Position numbers and translations under genes: made by a program
Part shown: positions 11,576 through 24,574 of the stretch, piece by piece
Layout of the letters: every line of letters begins with the position of its first letter
Numbering within the stretch: the stretch's first letter is position 1
The notes under the pieces: model-generated
What the model was told of the DNA's origin: nothing
The model's input: only the letters and a program-made list of their open reading frames with translations
The model's database searches: none
Origin: Thamnidium elegans
Lineage: Eukaryota > Mucoromycota > Mucoromycetes > Mucorales > Mucoraceae
Assembly: GCA_025201345.1 (NCBI GenBank)
Contig: JAIXMG010000022.1
Coordinates: forward strand, 124,001 to 188,000
DNA: 64,000 bases
Direction: 5' to 3'

Positions 11576-11995
11576 CTACCTTCCACCCTACTCACCTGAG
11601 CTAAATCCTATCGAGATTTTCTGGAAAGTTTTTAAGGATAAGGGTAAAAGGAGACAAGCCAAGTAATTGGAAGCTCTTACTTCTAGGGTTATTGAAGGAA
11701 GCAAAGATGTCCCAATTGAGCACTTGTAAAACTTCATCCAGCATTCTTTCGATATTTTCCCTAAATGCCTTAATAAAAAACCTTTATAACCACTTAGAGA
11801 TTTGACCAGAAATTGGTCAACTTGATTAAAAAAGGTGGCGAATTTATTCTCAAAAAGCTGGGCAAACTGGCTTCAGACACCTGGTCAAATTAGTCTCATT
11901 ATTTTGGGCAATTTAACCTCACACAAATGTCCAAAATAATTCAAAAAAGTGGGTGGACTTTTCAAAAATTCAGTAAATTGAGAGTGGAAGCACAG
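11570..11995 (+). mobile_element. truncated Tc1/mariner element, 3' end only
   Basis: The plus strand reads YLPPYSPELNPIEIFWKVFKD starting at about 11574, the C-terminal catalytic block of an IS630/Tc1 transposase with the final glutamate intact. It is followed by a decayed tail with in-frame stops. Downstream, repeated TTGGTCA/ACCTGGTCAAA words lead to an end that reads inward CTGTGCTTCCACTCTCAATT, similar to the TIR of the 5116-6694 element, next to a TA at 11996-11997. The 5' two-thirds and the left TIR are absent. Confidence 0.7.
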
Positions 11996-11997
11996 TA

Positions 11998-12840
11998 CGC
12001 TATATTAAATACAGAGGAAAACAAAGTGCTATGGTCTTATCCTGTAATTCCCTTGTTTCCTAATTTAGATATGTCTTAATGATATATCTAACCTTTTGAT
12101 GTTTACTATTTAAAGTCTGAGTAATTACAGCTTTATTTGACAAGCACCGATTTAGTACGAATAAGTTGATTTTTTCTTATAAAAGATGTTCGTGATACTG
12201 TTACGGAAATAGCCTATTCATAATAACATAATAATTATAAACGATTGTTTATCATTATTTACCAGGAACAGCTGGCATGGCCAATATTATCAGAATCCGC
12301 TCTAACCCCAATATCGATCTCAGCCCAACAATGCAATAGGGTAAATATTAGCCAAAGTTTCCTTTTTAAGCGGTGTAGTTAATACACAATTTAATAGGTA
12401 TGCTTTTTTTTAAAAATAAAACGTGAATAGATGAAGAATTACATCTTTAGAGCATTCGTTTTAAAGAGGAAGCTTTTGAATGATGATGACCAACTTTTTT
12501 TAATTGACCAATAAAAAAACACTTTGCATACATGTATAAAATTCCTTTACAACCCCCTCCTCAAAAAAAAAAAAGCTTTTTTTCTTTCAAAAAAATCATT
12601 AAAAAGACATATGCTGTTTGCTAGATTGGCACTTCGGCCATGCAGCAATGTGGTAAAAAAAAAAATTCTCACTTTCAAAACAGCATGTACTAATATATAT
12701 AAAAAATATAGGCTTTCACTGTTTTTCGTCCAACGATAAACTTGAAGCAAATGTCAACTTTAAAACAATTAATCAATCAACAACAACCATTTTTAAAACC
12801 AATGTAACCAAAAGACATGACCTTCAAAATCCCTTCTATT

Positions 12841-12876
<36 letters not shown>

Positions 12877-12910
12877 CAGTCATATAAAGCAACCTAAAAT
12901 ACTTTCGATA
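11998..12910. other. spacer upstream of the ABC transporter
   Basis: About 900 bp, ending in a T-run of some 27 bases (12846-12872) about 40 bp before the transporter start. A short open frame at 12524-12739 is A/T-run-driven and rejected. The region presumably holds the ABC transporter promoter. Confidence 0.5.
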
Positions 12911-15017
12911 TTGACCTCAACCACCACATTTCAAACGATAAAGTCCAACAGTTTACCTCTCATTTCACTTGCCACCTGTTTAAAACTAGCTCATTCACTT
13001 GACATGTTTAAACTCAAGACAGTCTACTGCGATTTCCAACCTCTACAACCAACCTTTATTATTCAACCCGCCACCACCAAACAAACCGTCCTTAATAAAA
13101 TTCTACCTGTCGAAACCCCTCAAACCATCACTCAAGATATTTGGGACCTGGTAAAACCCGATTTACTTTTACTTGCATTTATTATTTTGACAGCTGTTGG
13201 AGCCGCTATCCTTCAACTACAAACACCTTTAGTTACCGGCCAATTGATCAACGTATTATCCATGAGTGTAAATGCAGCAGCTGACGGGCTTGGTTCATTA
13301 ACTATTCGCGATTTAAACGGACCTGCTTTAAAACTATTTGGATTATTGACTGCACAAGGTGTTTTAACTTTTGCACATATTAGTTTGGTCTCTATGTTTG
13401 GCGAGAATGTCGCAAAGAGATTAAGAGCTAAATTGTTTAGAGCTATTATTCAACAGGACATTTCGTTTTTTGATTGTCATCGAAGTGGCGAACTTGTCAG
13501 TCGATTAACTGGTGATGTTTCTGACTTTAAGGTACGGCATTAAAAAATATCTGTAAAAAAAAAAATCAATTTAACGGTTTTTTTTTTGTAGAGCACCTTT
13601 AAACAACTCGTTACTCAAGGTCTTAAATCAGTAACTCAAACGATCGGATCATCTATTCAATTATTCAGAATCTCGACCTCACTTACATTAACCATGTTAG
13701 GTACCATGCCAATCCTTTACGTCTTATTAAACCTTTACGGCGCCTATTTAAGAAAACTCAGCAAACACAATAAACAATTAGACGGATACTGTGGAGGAGT
13801 AGCAGGTGAAGTGATTTCCAACATGAGAACCGTTCGAGCATTTGCTTCCGAAGATCGAGAGATGCAGCACTACCATGAAGCATGTGAACGTGTATCCGAT
13901 TCAAATAAAAACATGGGAGTTCATATCGGTTTGTTTCAAGGGTTAACTAATATCTCTGTTGGATGTATGGTCTTGACCGTACTTTATTACGGTGGTTCAT
14001 TAGTCGTCAAGAACGAATTAACGAGTGGAGATCTAATGTCTTATATGCTTTCAACACAAACTGCTCAACATTCTTTGGTTTCACTTGGCGTCTTGTTTGG
14101 TCAATCGATTAAAGCAGCTGCTTCTGCAAACAGAGTATTCGAATTCATTCATTTACATCCTGAAGTTCCCTTAAGAGGCGGTTTAACACTGGACCATGTT
14201 CAAGGCAATGTTGTATTCCAAGATATTGATTTCTGTTACCCAACCAGACCAGATCAAAAGGTGCTTGACAGCTTTAATTTAGTTGTACCTCAAGGTCATA
14301 CCATTGCATTATGTGGTCCCTCCGGTTCTGGTAAATCTACCATTGCTTCTTTATTAGAAAGGTTTTATGAACCCACAAATGGTATGATTTCACTGGACGG
14401 TCAAGACTTGAAAGATTTAGATCCTTCTTGGCTTAGACATCACATTGGTTTTATCAATCAAGAACCTGTGTTGTTTGCTACTTCCATTCTTGAAAATATT
14501 AGGTACGGATGTCCTGAGGCTACAATGGATCAAGTGAAAGAGGCTGCTAGAAAAGCAAATGCTGAAGGATTTATTGAAGGCTTCCCTGATGGCTATGAGA
14601 CTATTGTTGGAGAACGTGGTGCTGCTCTTTCTGGTGGACAGAAGCAACGTATTGCTATTGCTCGTGCCATTTTAAAGGATCCCAAGATTCTTATATTAGA
14701 TGAAGCTACTTCTGCTTTAGACAGTAAAGTGACTCATACAGATATATCTTTATATTTTTTCTTCTAACTCTGATTTTTTTTTTTACATAGCTCAAAGTGA
14801 ACGTATGGTACAAGACGCACTCGATAAATTAATGCAAGGAAGAACAGTTTTAGTGATCGCTCACAGACTTTCTACAATTAGAAAAGCAGATACAATTGTC
14901 GTGATGGGTAAAACACCTGGAAATATTCTTGAAAAGGGTACACACGACCAATTGATGGCAAATCAATCCACTTATTTTAGACTTCATAATCAATTGGTAC
15001 ACGCCGAAAACCAATAA
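12911..15017 (+). CDS. ABCB8: ABCB8-like mitochondrial ABC half-transporter
   Basis: Half-size ABC exporter (one transmembrane domain, one ATPase domain) of the mitochondrial inner membrane type. Exons are 12911-13531, 13592-14723 and 14791-15017, all with GT-AG introns. The N-terminus (about 60 residues, few acidic residues, H/K/R-containing) fits a mitochondrial targeting region. The membrane domain contains SRLTGDVSDFK then STFKQLVTQGLKSVTQ across the first intron, and RTVRAFASEDRE, matching ABCB8 more closely than MDL1/ATM1. The ATPase domain has Walker A GPSGSGKST, Q-loop INQEPVLF, signature LSGGQKQRIAIARA, Walker B ILILDEATSALD and H-loop VIAHRLSTI. All catalytic elements are intact. 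Human ABCB8 is linked to mitochondrial potassium and iron handling; the substrate here is not known. The RalGAP gene follows 154 bp downstream on the same strand. Confidence 0.88.
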
Positions 15018-15170
15018 AAACTACTACGATGTAAAAAAAAAAATGTTCATCACGTGATAGATTAATTTTAGCACTCCCTTCTCTCTTCCAAATATAAACT
15101 ATTTTCTTCTTCTTTTTTGGGTATCAAAGCAAAAAAAAAAAAGAAAAGAAAAAAAAAACCAAACTCTTTC

Positions 15171-18100
15171 ATGTTTCTGGATTGGATCGCTCAGCTTCGT
15201 TTGCTGCAGCATGACTCACGTAATGAAGTCTCTTTCTCATAGTTGAGTGTAACTTTTTTTTTAACTCAACCCAATTTTTTTTTTATTTTATTTTTATACT
15301 TTTATTTTTAATATATAGAAACGAATATATTGGGTTCACTTCCATTATCAATACGGAGAGTACTAATTTCAGAGATTACCAGTTACTTACATCCATCCTC
15401 TGGTAAATCTCCACCCGATGTTACACTCTTTAGTTCACCAGCCCACGTCAAGTGGTTTATGGAAGTTATCGGCCAAGGTTTTAATTTACCTTTAGAAGAC
15501 ATGTCTATTACCAACCAAGATGTAGATATCTATGCCAGATGGTTATTTGAACAAAGCACTAGACCTGAAGCTGTTAGCAAGGAAGGTTTAGAACAAGAAT
15601 TCTATCAAATTATCTTTCATCAATTTTCTTTATTGTTTCAACCACGTATTGCTAGAAATCATGTTGTCGTATCTCCTAATAACAATGCTAATAATACAAA
15701 GACAAGTTTTCATATCGGTGTACCTGCTACTGCTCAAATGCCTTTAGCATTTAATTCGGTCGCGCCTAATCAAACCACCAATTTAAAAGAAACTCTAGCT
15801 CAGTTGGTGCAAAGACATGTGGAGTTGTGTAAAAAGACTCTCAAGATATTTGCTATGGCCGGTAGAACTTTAAAACTCTCGACAGAGACTTGGGCTGTCC
15901 TATTAAAGGTTATGTTGGGCGTTACTGATTATTTGTTGAAGGAACCTACTGGTGAAACATCCAATTTGGGTGTAATGAACATGGCTGATGAATTATGCGA
16001 TAATTTATTACAGGTAAGCTAATTAGAAAAAAAAAAAGAAATAAATTAATTGTCTTTTTTAGGTCTTGTTTGAGTTATGGTTACGATCAAATACGATGGA
16101 TGTAGAAATGTGGGATATATTAAAGGTATAAAAAAATAAAATAAAAGAAAATATGCAATTGTTTAATTTTATACTGGACAACAGAACTGCTTTATGCGCT
16201 GGACACATCGATCAAAAGCAATTCAACAATGGAGTACCACCTCATTAGCATTAACCAAACGAGTACAATGTTTAATGTATGGAGAAAAACAAGGTACAGA
16301 TGGAGTTTACATCAACGGACCCAACATCAAACTAGACCTACCTACCGAATTTGTTTATTACGCATGGCACCGAGTCATGTATTTAATCCCTCATCCGTTA
16401 CAGCTACCCTCCAGTAACTTTACACTGGCCATGTTTGGTATCGGTCATCTTATTGACGCATTTAACCTGACTGCCCCACCAGACGCTAGCGATAACTTAC
16501 AAAATACTAACCCCGACGGTAACACACTTTTACACATGTTTGGTACCTACTTATTCGACGCAGCCTCTAAATCCTGTACTACCGATACCGAATCACAATA
16601 TGGATGTGCGGAATCCTTTGCCACCATCTGCAAGATATTCTGTAAACCACAAAAGCGTCAGCAGTTTTTAAAGACCTATATCGAAAGATTTTATGCTTGT
16701 CTTACAATCGGATTAAAATCCGAATCTTGTTTGCCTACCATTTTGTTGTCTTGTACCGAATTGTTTGCAACAGATTTAGAAGGTGTGCGTATGTTGGTGC
16801 CCGATTTTATTGCTGCTATCAAGATGGTTCTTCCAAAGTTACGCTTTGAGTGTAAGACTAATGTCTCAATTGATAATTTAAGATTGGCCGCCATAAAAGT
16901 CTTGAGTACCATCATGTGCTTGCCGAATCATTTTAATAAGGTTGAGTTGAAGTTGGGGTGGGATTGTGAGTTGAATACTTCCTCAGAGAATGTGTCTTTG
17001 GTAGGAGATCAAGAGCAGTTAATAACTCAACTAGTAAGTTTTTTTTTTTGTGTATTATAAAAGTGAAGAGAAAACTTATTTTTTCATTGATAGATTCGTG
17101 TCTTGTATGCAGAGCCTGTAGAAGGAGATTCTGAACATCCATTTTTATCTGTAAATTTTTTTTTTTAAAATCAGTATAAAAACCAATATACTAATTTTTT
17201 TTTGTAACCTAATAGCTTAAATTCTACATACTAGAAGTTTTACTCGTATCGTTACGTACAGAGACATCATCTTATAATATGAGATACATATTACATCTTA
17301 TCAATGTCTACGTCATTGAAGATGTCCCCTTCTGCCCTGGCCTTGTTGGAACCGTAGTCAAATTAATTCAAGACAAGATCCTAACTATGCAATTACCTGC
17401 CGATGTAACGCTTGTAGCGTTTGACGTCCTTATGGATTTTGTAGACCTGTACGATTTTGTGAAACGAGATAATAAGAATGTAGCTAGAGAACTTGTATTA
17501 GCATTAAGTCGTTACGTAGATACGTTAATTAGTGCAGGTAAATTAGTTCAAACTTACCCGTTGATTGTGCAAGCCTACGATTGTATGATTAAATGGATCT
17601 TGGTAAGTCAGTGGATTATCGATGATCGAGACTGTTATAAAGCTGTGATTGCTACACTCAGTAAAGGCATCACCATTTTTGACCGTGAACCAGTGACATC
17701 TGTTGCACCCACCGAGCCAGTCAACGTTGAAAAAAAGAAGAAAAGAGATACTGCGTTTCAACCTACAAAGCAATTATTTCAATTACCCCCTCGAGTGAAT
17801 AAACAACATCTACAACAACATCAAGAACCAAATACAACACCTAATACAGTTCGACCTAGTTCATCTGCTCATAAAAAAGAAGAAATGGCCGTAAGAATGG
17901 CAGCAGAGTATTGTATGTCTCAATTTGTCAACCAATTAGGAAGATTTAGTTTATCAACTGAACGGTCCTTTGCAAGCTGCAGGTCAGCCATGATAGATGA
18001 TGTACAACAATTAAAAGAATTCAGAGAGTTGCAAAAGAAGGATACAAGCGTAGACCATCCTTCTTCCATTCGATACTTTTTAATCGACAAAAAGACCTTG

Positions 18101-19721
18101 TTGGCTATTATTGATGTCACGGATAAAGTACCCAGCGTACCAAAACATATACCTTCCATTATAGCAGTGATTCGAGACACAACAGGAAAATATGTTTGGT
18201 CTATGGAAAGTCAATATACAGACCCATTAGCTCCTACTTCTACACCCTCTACACCATTAGATTCACCTGCAAGTCTTTTAAAGCCTTCAGCTATAAGTAG
18301 TAACAATGTACACCACCATTCAGATAAACCAATTACAGTACCTACATCTGTCGCAGTAAATGAAAACGAAATGCCTACGATGGAGAATATATTTGTTCCT
18401 GGATCGAACCAATGGCAGGAATTAGAAACAATAAAGAATTTAATGAAGCGTCAAGAAGAAACTGAATCGGTTCATAAAGCATCATGTACTAGTAACTATT
18501 TAAACCAGTATCAGGTCTCTTCTGATGGGCCCAAGATTGATAGCCGTAGTCCAACTGGATTTAGATTGTTGTTGTCTCAAATGGGGTTCTTGCTCCCAAA
18601 AAATAGAAGACATATTACTCCGTTACATATCACGGATGATGTTATTTCTGAAATGGAAACTTTGGATATGTTGAACGAGTAAAGTAATAAGAATGAAAAA
18701 CATTGTTTTTTTTTGTTTGTTAGAAAGTTATGGCTAACCTCTTTATTAGACGTGATTGTATTTCTATTTCTGCTTATTATGCAACTTCTGGAAACACAAC
18801 TTGGTCTGAATTAATTGAAACCCCTCCTCCACTAAGTGAACAATTCCTGCAATTTATTCATTGTGTTGCATGGCCCGTAAGTTTTTGCTTTTTCCAACAC
18901 TTTTTTTTTTATATTAAATTTTTTTTCTTTATTTGTAGGTCAATACTAAAGATCACAAAGGATATAAAGGAAAATTAGACACTTCCATTTGTGAAACTTT
19001 ACCTTATTACTCTGACCGTACTGTAGAACTCGTCGTCAACGTCCCTTACTTTTTAAAACCACCACCTGTCGATGACATTACATGGGGTAACGCTAACTCT
19101 ATCACTAAAATCCATCAACAAGTTTCTTCTGATGATCATGTCTGTATTATCTGGATTCAAGATTTAGATCATTACAAGTCAATTGCTAAAATGATCAAGA
19201 GCTCAGTCAATTCAAAGGCTATGGTTTATATCTTTATTAATCCGTTAAAGAATAGTGCCAATGGATTGTATTGGGTTAGAATTTTGGTGCCTGCTTTAGG
19301 AAATACTCCCACTAGTATTGCCGCTAGCCAAAGGTTAAATGAAAATGCGTTGGTATGTTTTTTATATATATATATATATTTTATAAGTTTGTTAGTACGA
19401 CAACTAAAACTTTTTTTTTGTTAAAATAGATTTTTGGTCCGTTGGTAGATGGTATTGTGGTTAGTCGTCATGCATTGGGCTCAATGGTAAGAAGTACGGC
19501 TATTTCTGCGCACCAGGCTTGTCGCGTCGTAACAGATACTTATACCAGACCTTATGTTATTCGAAAAGAATATATTGAAGAGATGGCACATAGACATCGG
19601 GTCAAGCTGCCATTATCAGAGTACGTACTTAAAATTCCTTAAACGCTTGTGTTTTACTAAGACTTTTTTTCTTTTTCTTCTTCATAGATTCTATTCTGAT
19701 ATCTTTACAGACAGAGATTAA
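15171..19721 (+). CDS. RALGAPB: Ral GTPase-activating protein beta subunit homologue (RalGAPB-like)
   Basis: Large scaffold subunit of a tuberin-like GAP complex acting on Ral/Rheb-type small GTPases. The start is ATG 15171; an early donor (GTAATG at 15220) keeps frame and gives LQHDSQTNILGSLPLSIRR, which aligns with the human N-terminus. Exons are 15171-15219, 15319-16013, 16063-16125, 16185-17033, 17094-17150, 17216-18678, 18750-18876, 18939-19352, 19430-19620 and 19688-19721. N-terminal landmarks are VKWFMEVIGQGFNLPLED and ETWAVLLKVMLGVTDYLL. The C-terminus has a Rap/Ran-GAP-like fold ending FGPLVDGIVVSRHALGSMV and TRPYVIRKEYIEEM. As in animal beta subunits, no clear catalytic asparagine helix is seen, so it probably works with a separate catalytic alpha subunit. 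The middle (about 17700-17900 and 18230-18500) is low-complexity Q/T/S/P. It is about 1,290 residues long. Confidence 0.85.
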
Positions 19722-19840
19722 GTTATACAACTTTTTATATAATATTATATTTTTAGACTTATAAACGACATATCCCCCCCTTTTTCTTTTAATAACCACT
19801 ACTACACAAAATAAATAAATATATAGAAATATCCACCTAT

Positions 19841-21628
19841 TTATTTTACTTTTAATCCTGTTAAATAAATTGAATGTATATCTTTACATTGCACAGACAC
19901 ATGTGTACTTTGATCCAAGTTATGATCCAATACTTCATCAAGACCATGCGTTGTCACTTTTACTTTACGCGCTTTCATTCTATACAACGGCGTTCTATTC
20001 TTTGCTGATGAACCACTTGTACAACACTCATATCCTACCAAATCATACCATTTGCTTTCCTCCGTGCTGATCTTAAATCGAGACACACCCAATCGAGCAC
20101 TACACTTTTTCGATACACGAATACGATCCATGACCAACATCTTTAGTTGATGTTGCGGTAAAAAGACCTCCCACTTTCTTGCATCTAAACTTGTTGTGGC
20201 TTCTATCAACGATAAAGAAGTCAATTCTGGACATTGAAATCGAATCATTTCAAAAAAAGTTTCACTGTCCACGACCACATGTACCAACGTGATCGACTGT
20301 AACTTGAAACTTTGTTTTCTTGAATGAAACCGGTTTACTGTTAATTTAGCATTGGATAGCCTCAACCTTGTTAATTTTGCACAGCTTTTTAAAATACAAT
20401 CCACATCAATGGGTTCCAGTGATGACCGCATCGATAGATCAAGCGTCGTCATATTTTTACACGCCTGCATTGTATCCATCACCAAAACTGAAAAGGTTCC
20501 GTGTATGGCAAGCGAGACAATACTATCTGTTTGTTTTGATTTAACAAAGGCTTTTAATTCATTTATCAATTGCCCTGTATTGAATCCATCCCCAAAACCA
20601 AGTTCGGTTAAATATCTACCGTTTCGATCAAGCGTCTCAAAAAAAGAATAACCGAGTACAAACGGCAATAGCCTGAGAATTTCTAGTCGTGTGAACCTTA
20701 CTGCTATTTGTAACAATGCATGTTGGTACGTTGCCTCTGGTTCTTTAGAAACTGAACTTTCATTGATATCCAATACTTTAACTCCAGTGTATTTTTTACA
20801 AATATATTCTAACCACGAAAGCGTATCACCAGAGAAATCTACATCTAAAAATTCAAGTTGGTGTAGTGGTTGAACAGGTTGAACCTGTTTCAATGAAAAA
20901 TCTTGTTGCGGTATGGGTGAAAATACTGTATTAATCAAAGCCAATGAACTTAGTTTCGGGTTATTTTGATGTATCTGTTCTAATTCATCCGCATCCAGAT
21001 AGATTCTTTCCACGGATAAAGATTGCAGTAAAGGCGCATTCTTTAATAAACTTATAAACAATTTCTTTGAATTCGTTCTATCGTTTGAATTATTAAATTG
21101 AATTGAGAGATGAGTGAGAGAACTGCTACTGCTTGCTGCAAGTAGAGCATGGGCTACACAAATTCCGTTGGACTGTACAAGTTGACGCATATGTTTCCAA
21201 GCACCAAAATGATGATTTACTTTATCTAATTCTTGTTTATTTTTCCTTTGTTGGTAATGATGTAAAGGTTCCGCAAGAGATTCTTTACTAAGTACCGTAC
21301 CATCAAATACAAACACTTGTAAAAAAGGTAAAAGTACAGGTAATTGACCTAGCGTCAAAGGTTCAATATGTCCATTTTCAATAGACAAATTACGGACCTG
21401 AGTACCAACTGCATACACGGACCCTTTAGGATAAATTGAATTGCTCAACGCGTGTTTAAAAAACTTTTGGAATTGAATTGAACCAATGATTTGAACTGTA
21501 TGATAAGTGATGGGTATAAATGTTTTGTACCATTTTTTACAAATTGTTTGACATGTAGTTATATCCTGTCTTGAAAGATAATATATAATGTCTTGAAGTA
21601 TTTCAATAGGAAGCCTTTTTACTAGCAT
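19841..21628 (-). CDS. F-box and leucine-rich-repeat protein
   Basis: Intronless 595-residue protein. An F-box begins at the N-terminus (LPIEILQDIIYYLSRQDITT, then CKKWYKTFIP), the SKP1-binding module of SCF ubiquitin ligases. The rest shows irregular leucine-rich repeats, for example LRLLPFVLGYSFFETLDRNG, MTTLDLSMRSSLEP, KLTRLRLSNAKLTVN and LTSLSLIEATTSL. Such proteins select substrates for ubiquitination; the substrate cannot be predicted. It is convergent with the RalGAP gene, whose stop lies 120 bp away, and divergent from the HSF-type gene. The ATG at 21628 opens directly into the F-box. Confidence 0.8.
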   Translation of the reverse strand: MLVKRLPIEILQDIIYYLSRQDITTCQTICKKWYKTFIPITYHTVQIIGSIQFQKFFKHALSNSIYPKGSVYAVGTQVRNLSIENGHIEPLTLGQLPVLLPFLQVFVFDGTVLSKESLAEPLHHYQQRKNKQELDKVNHHFGAWKHMRQLVQSNGICVAHALLAASSSSSLTHLSIQFNNSNDRTNSKKLFISLLKNAPLLQSLSVERIYLDADELEQIHQNNPKLSSLALINTVFSPIPQQDFSLKQVQPVQPLHQLEFLDVDFSGDTLSWLEYICKKYTGVKVLDINESSVSKEPEATYQHALLQIAVRFTRLEILRLLPFVLGYSFFETLDRNGRYLTELGFGDGFNTGQLINELKAFVKSKQTDSIVSLAIHGTFSVLVMDTMQACKNMTTLDLSMRSSLEPIDVDCILKSCAKLTRLRLSNAKLTVNRFHSRKQSFKLQSITLVHVVVDSETFFEMIRFQCPELTSLSLIEATTSLDARKWEVFLPQHQLKMLVMDRIRVSKKCSARLGVSRFKISTEESKWYDLVGYECCTSGSSAKNRTPLYRMKARKVKVTTHGLDEVLDHNLDQSTHVSVQCKDIHSIYLTGLKVK

Positions 21629-22323
21629 TTATTGTATAAGAGAAAAAAAAGTTAAAAAGAAAAAAGTTAAAAAGAAAAATAGGTGGGAAAAAAGATCCAT
21701 ACTTCTTTATAACAAGTTTAATTCACACACAAATCATGGTACGAAAGATGACCAAACTTTTTTTTACTGTTATTGTGCAGTACAATATTTATCAACCATG
21801 TGATGTTATTTTTTTTTTTGCATAATGATATAAAAAAAAAAACCTTTGTGTCGCCAATGACAATGGTCAGGTAAATGACAAGTAATATGCCACTCTTTTT
21901 TTTAAAAAAATATCTAAACTAATCCTATAGTCCATGCTATTCGTTAGTATTAGATATTGACGACAAATGCTGGGAGAGTATATTTCGAAGCAAGATCTTG
22001 ATGTGATTAAAAGATTTAAGTTGAAACCTTCGTCTCGGTAATGAAATTTACTTATGCAGTCAGACCAGCTCTCGCGTATGATTTTGGTGTTGGACCTTAT
22101 TCCTTCAACATCCCACAAGAGAGAACGAAGAAGATGACATTTTTATTTTAATAAAAATGTCTTACTGAAACACAGTTCCTACTGATAACATTAAACTATA
22201 CATATTTTTTTTAATGCAAGTCTTATCCAACCAACTGTGACGTTCCAATGTAAATAATAAAATATTTTTCAAGTTTTTATTACCTTTTTCTCTCTTTTTT
22301 CAATAACAATAAAAAAAAAAAAA
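21629..22323. other. divergent intergenic region between F-box and HSF genes
   Basis: About 700 bp serving both flanking promoters. A minus-strand open frame at 21867-22118 has no recognisable features. I see no confident heat-shock elements (nGAAn arrays) close to either start. Confidence 0.45.
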
Positions 22324-24112
22324 TGTATCAAAATACGGCTCCATTAAAAGATATAGAAAAGAAAATACCAGCGAAACAATTCAAAACTATCGCACCTATA
22401 GTAGCTGCAACTACTTCTAATACTACTCCTGCTTCACAAAAAAATATTCCACCTTTTTTAAACAAACTTTACAGGTAAAAAGAAATATATATATATCAAT
22501 TTGTCATTTATTAAACATGTTCATTCTAGCATGGTAAACGATCCAGAATCAGATGATTTAATTTGTTGGTCGGATGATGGAGCTTCTTTTTTCGTTAACC
22601 GTCAAGAAGATTTCGCTCGTAAAGTATTACCGCGTTTCTTTAAACACAAGAAGTTTTCTTCTTTTGTACGTCAATTAAACATGTACGGGTTTCATAAAGT
22701 ACCCCATTTACAACAAGGTGTGCTTGAGACCGATGGTGAATCGGAGCGATGGGAATTCAGCAACCCACATTTCCAACGTAATCAACGCGACCTTTTATTA
22801 CTCGTCAACCGAAAAAAGGGGCCCAACACTGACGAAAAAGAAATCTCTAGTATTGATTTACATCATATTTTGGAAGAAATTCAATCTATCAAAAAACATC
22901 AAACTAATATTTCGACTCAGCTTCAAAACATTCAACGAGATAATCAAGTCCTTTGGCAAGAGACAATGGCTGCGAGAGAAAGACATGTTCGACATCAGGA
23001 AACTATTGATAAAATCTTAAGGTTTTTAGCCTCTGTCTTTTCTAATAATGATAAACGAAATGCCATTCCTAGAAAGAGAAGGTTTTTGTTAGGCCCTGCC
23101 GATGAATCTGATCATGAGTTGGAGTTAGAAAATGGTAACCATCAAAATCAGTTTCAAAATATGGCAACAACTGTTAGTGAGGAAAGCGGAAGACCAACAA
23201 AGATACCTCGTCAGGCTGATCCAGCAAGTTCTTTTAATATTGATGATTATGTGAATGGTAAAAGCGATATAAGTGAATTAAGTACAACACTGCCCGAACA
23301 CTTGAAAAATACTACAAGCGCTACGTCCTCTGATTTGGATGATGCTATTGCACTAAACGATCAATCAAAAATAGGTATATGTATATATGTAGAGGAGTAT
23401 ACTACGTTATGTACTAATGCTTCCGTTTTTCTTAATTAGATCATTCGGCTATAGCTTCTATTAACGACTTTTCTAATATAACCAATATACCACAATTACA
23501 AAACCTTCAGAATTTGATTACCTTAGCTCAATCAAATCCCGACTTATTAAACCAATTGACAAACGAAGTGTTTTATGGAAGTTCATCAGATCCATTTTCT
23601 TCACAGACTCATCATCCACAATCACAGCAGCAACAGCAACAACAACAAAAACAACAGCAACAACAGCAACGCAACCACCAACAACAACTTCAACCACAAT
23701 TATCGTTACCACAGCAATTAACACAACCATTACAACCACAACCAAATCAATCACCTGCGACCTATACACATAACACTACAACCAATAATAACAACTCACC
23801 GAATCAAAACTACACACATGTACCCTCTAACTCCATCTACATACCACCAACCTCTTCCGCATTAAATACAACACAAGCAGCACAAACCATCGATCAAGTT
23901 ACAAACAGTATTTCAAATATTTCACATACAGCAGATGCTTTAAATCAAGATATTGATGATCTTGGTATCAGTCTTCAACAATTGGCAAATCATTTAGGAT
24001 TTGACCCCTCTAAAAATGTATCGGATACAGAAAGGATTGACGATGTAGCGGATGGAGAATTATTAGATATGGATGAATTCTTAAATACATACGGTAAGAA
24101 AAAAAAAGTGCA

Positions 24113-24143
<31 letters not shown>

Positions 24144-24333
24144 AACGAAAAGTTTTATTAACGCCTTATATACATAAAAAGGACCTGATGTTAATTCAGA
24201 TTTTACAAATAACCAAGCTCAAAATACTGCTACTATTACTGACATTCCATCGACAGCCACTACAAGATCTCCCAGTCCTGTTGTATCTACTCCTGGATCT
24301 ATAGCTTCTACGTACACTAATAAAAATAAATAA
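22324..24333 (+). CDS. heat shock factor (HSF)-type transcription factor
   Basis: Sequence-specific nuclear regulator. Exons are 22324-22474, 22530-23374, 23440-24093 and 24182-24333. The winged-helix HSF DNA-binding domain spans about residues 43-145. It runs PPFLNKLY across intron 1 into SMVNDPESDDLICWS, then FFKHKKFSSFVRQLNMYGFHKV (recognition helix) and WEFSNPHFQRNQ. A heptad-rich oligomerisation region (HR-A/B) follows, IDLHHILEEIQSIKKHQTN to TIDKILRFLASVF. The C-terminal half is low complexity, with a Q-rich stretch encoded at 23616-23760 and an acidic patch (GELLDMDEFLNTYG) that could be an activation segment. Whether it is the classical stress HSF or a paralogue cannot be said; no response-regulator domain (Skn7) is present. 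Confidence 0.88.
24113..24139. repeat. GT dinucleotide microsatellite inside HSF intron 3
   Basis: A run of TG/GT repeats lies between the donor at 24094 and the acceptor at 24181. It is likely length-variable and is not coding. Confidence 0.8.
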
Positions 24334-24574
24334 GTACTTTTTTATATTCATAAAAGAATATACGAAAGAAAGAGAAAGAGGGGTTTTTTTCCTTTTATAT
24401 CTCGTTAGCATTTTCTTACACTTTAGCGTCGCAATTGTCCGCGTCAGCTTCAATTCGTTGCTTAGCAGACCGTCGAGTTCTTGGCCTATTTCTATCAGTT
24501 TCTTGCCCGTATACCCACATCAGGGGGTCGTTTTGAGAACCGAATTAATTTCACTCAAAATGGATACTTTACTC

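Noticed and set aside
21867..22118. 83-codon minus-strand open frame between F-box and HSF genes
   Set aside because: No recognisable family, no splice continuation, and it lies in the divergent promoter region.
23518..23769. Minus-strand frame of V/I repeats
   Set aside because: Antisense of the CAA/CAG-rich Q tract in the HSF-type gene.
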